A stretch of DNA of 16,889 bases from PBB1 sp031380885 (GTDB lineage: Bacteria; Pseudomonadota; Gammaproteobacteria; Burkholderiales; Burkholderiaceae_C). This document shows positions 16,641 to 16,889 of this stretch, in pieces. The notes under the pieces are model-generated. The model worked only from the letters and a program-made list of their open reading frames with translations, did not search any database and was not told the DNA's origin. Location of the stretch: assembly GCA_031380885.1 (NCBI GenBank), contig JANMXL010000200.1, positions 1-16,889 of the forward strand. Reading direction: 5' to 3'. Position 1 is the stretch's first letter. Every line of letters begins with the position of its first letter. Both the position numbers and the translations under genes were made by a program.

Positions 16641-16889
16641 TCACAAGACGCGGCCCGGGTTCATCGTTCTGCGGGGGTCGAGCGCGGCCTTGATGGCGCG
16701 CATCAACTGCAGCGCCACCGGCGATTGGGTCTGCGCCAACACCTCGCGCTTCAGCACGCCGATGTCGTGCTCGGCCGAGATCGATCTACCGCCGGACCGC
16801 ACTGCGCCGTACACCACGGCGCTCAAGGCCGTGTCGGTGTGCTGCACGAAGGCGGCGATGCGCGACAGCGGTAACGACGCCGCCAGTCG
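16641..16889 (-). CDS. FAD-linked oxidase, C-terminal end (truncated by window)
   Basis: This is the last 82 codons of an FAD-binding oxidoreductase of the GlcD/D-lactate dehydrogenase/D-2-hydroxyglutarate dehydrogenase type; the frame stays open to the window edge. Visible signs are VVYGAVRSGGRSISAEHDIG, the family's S-x-EH-x-IG motif whose histidine takes part in catalysis, followed by VLKREVLAQ and the ending LMRAIKAALDPRRTMNPGRV. Members oxidise 2-hydroxy acids (glycolate, D-lactate, D-2-hydroxyglutarate) to keto acids, and the remaining tail does not say which. One oddity is Asp in place of the usual Gly after the histidine (EHDIG for EHGIG). An internal GTG at 16847 is not a start. The hypothetical gene follows 35 bp downstream. 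Confidence 0.9.
   Translation of the reverse strand, partial: RLAASLPLSRIAAFVQHTDTALSAVVYGAVRSGGRSISAEHDIGVLKREVLAQTQSPVALQLMRAIKAALDPRRTMNPGRVL

Overview
The window looks like a stretch of chromosome from a GC-rich betaproteobacterium, most likely Burkholderiales. The reasons are the strong G/C third-position bias, the neighbourhood of acnA, exonuclease I, mutL and an RluF-type pseudouridine synthase, and protein sequences that read like that order. This placement rests on remembered family resemblance, not on a search. No rRNA, tRNA, CRISPR array, transposase or integrase is visible.

Layout. Positions 1-1178 (+) hold the end of edd and all of eda, the two dedicated Entner-Doudoroff enzymes, overlapping by 10 nt. 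Positions 1179-4044 (-) hold gloA (glyoxalase I), an HDOD-domain protein and an MBL-fold hydrolase. A yffB-like ArsC-family gene (4112-4462, +) converges on a large aconitase gene, acnA (4497-7397, -). sbcB (exonuclease I, 7466-8923, +) starts divergently from acnA. Positions 8939-10713 (-) are accessory: a relBE-type toxin-antitoxin pair and a Fic-domain gene. Next come an RluF-like pseudouridine synthase with a very long disordered N-terminus (10771-12276, -) and mutL (12350-14266, -). A second toxin-antitoxin pair (RHH antitoxin plus ParE-like toxin, 14363-14891, +) separates mutL from dedA (14926-15579, +). The window ends with an unrecognised two-TM protein (15586-16605, -) and the C-terminus of an FAD-linked oxidase (16641-16889, -).

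The most interesting structure surrounds the fic gene. It lies between two roughly 82-bp direct repeats, each equal to the last 27 or so codons of the rluF-like gene, stop codon included. One copy is the live end of that gene (10771-10853). The other is an orphan fragment (9498-9579) with a 1-base frameshift. Every substitution between them, including the change between stop codons, is synonymous. This suggests a small fic cassette that entered at the 3' end of the gene and supplied or left behind a gene end that had diverged under selection, with no recombinase inside. The fic start codon sits in the loop of a perfect 7-bp inverted repeat.

The housekeeping genes cover sugar acid catabolism (edd/eda), methylglyoxal detoxification (gloA), the TCA cycle (acnA), DNA repair (sbcB, mutL), rRNA modification (rluF-like) and membrane homeostasis (dedA). 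The three toxin-type modules sit in the gaps between them.
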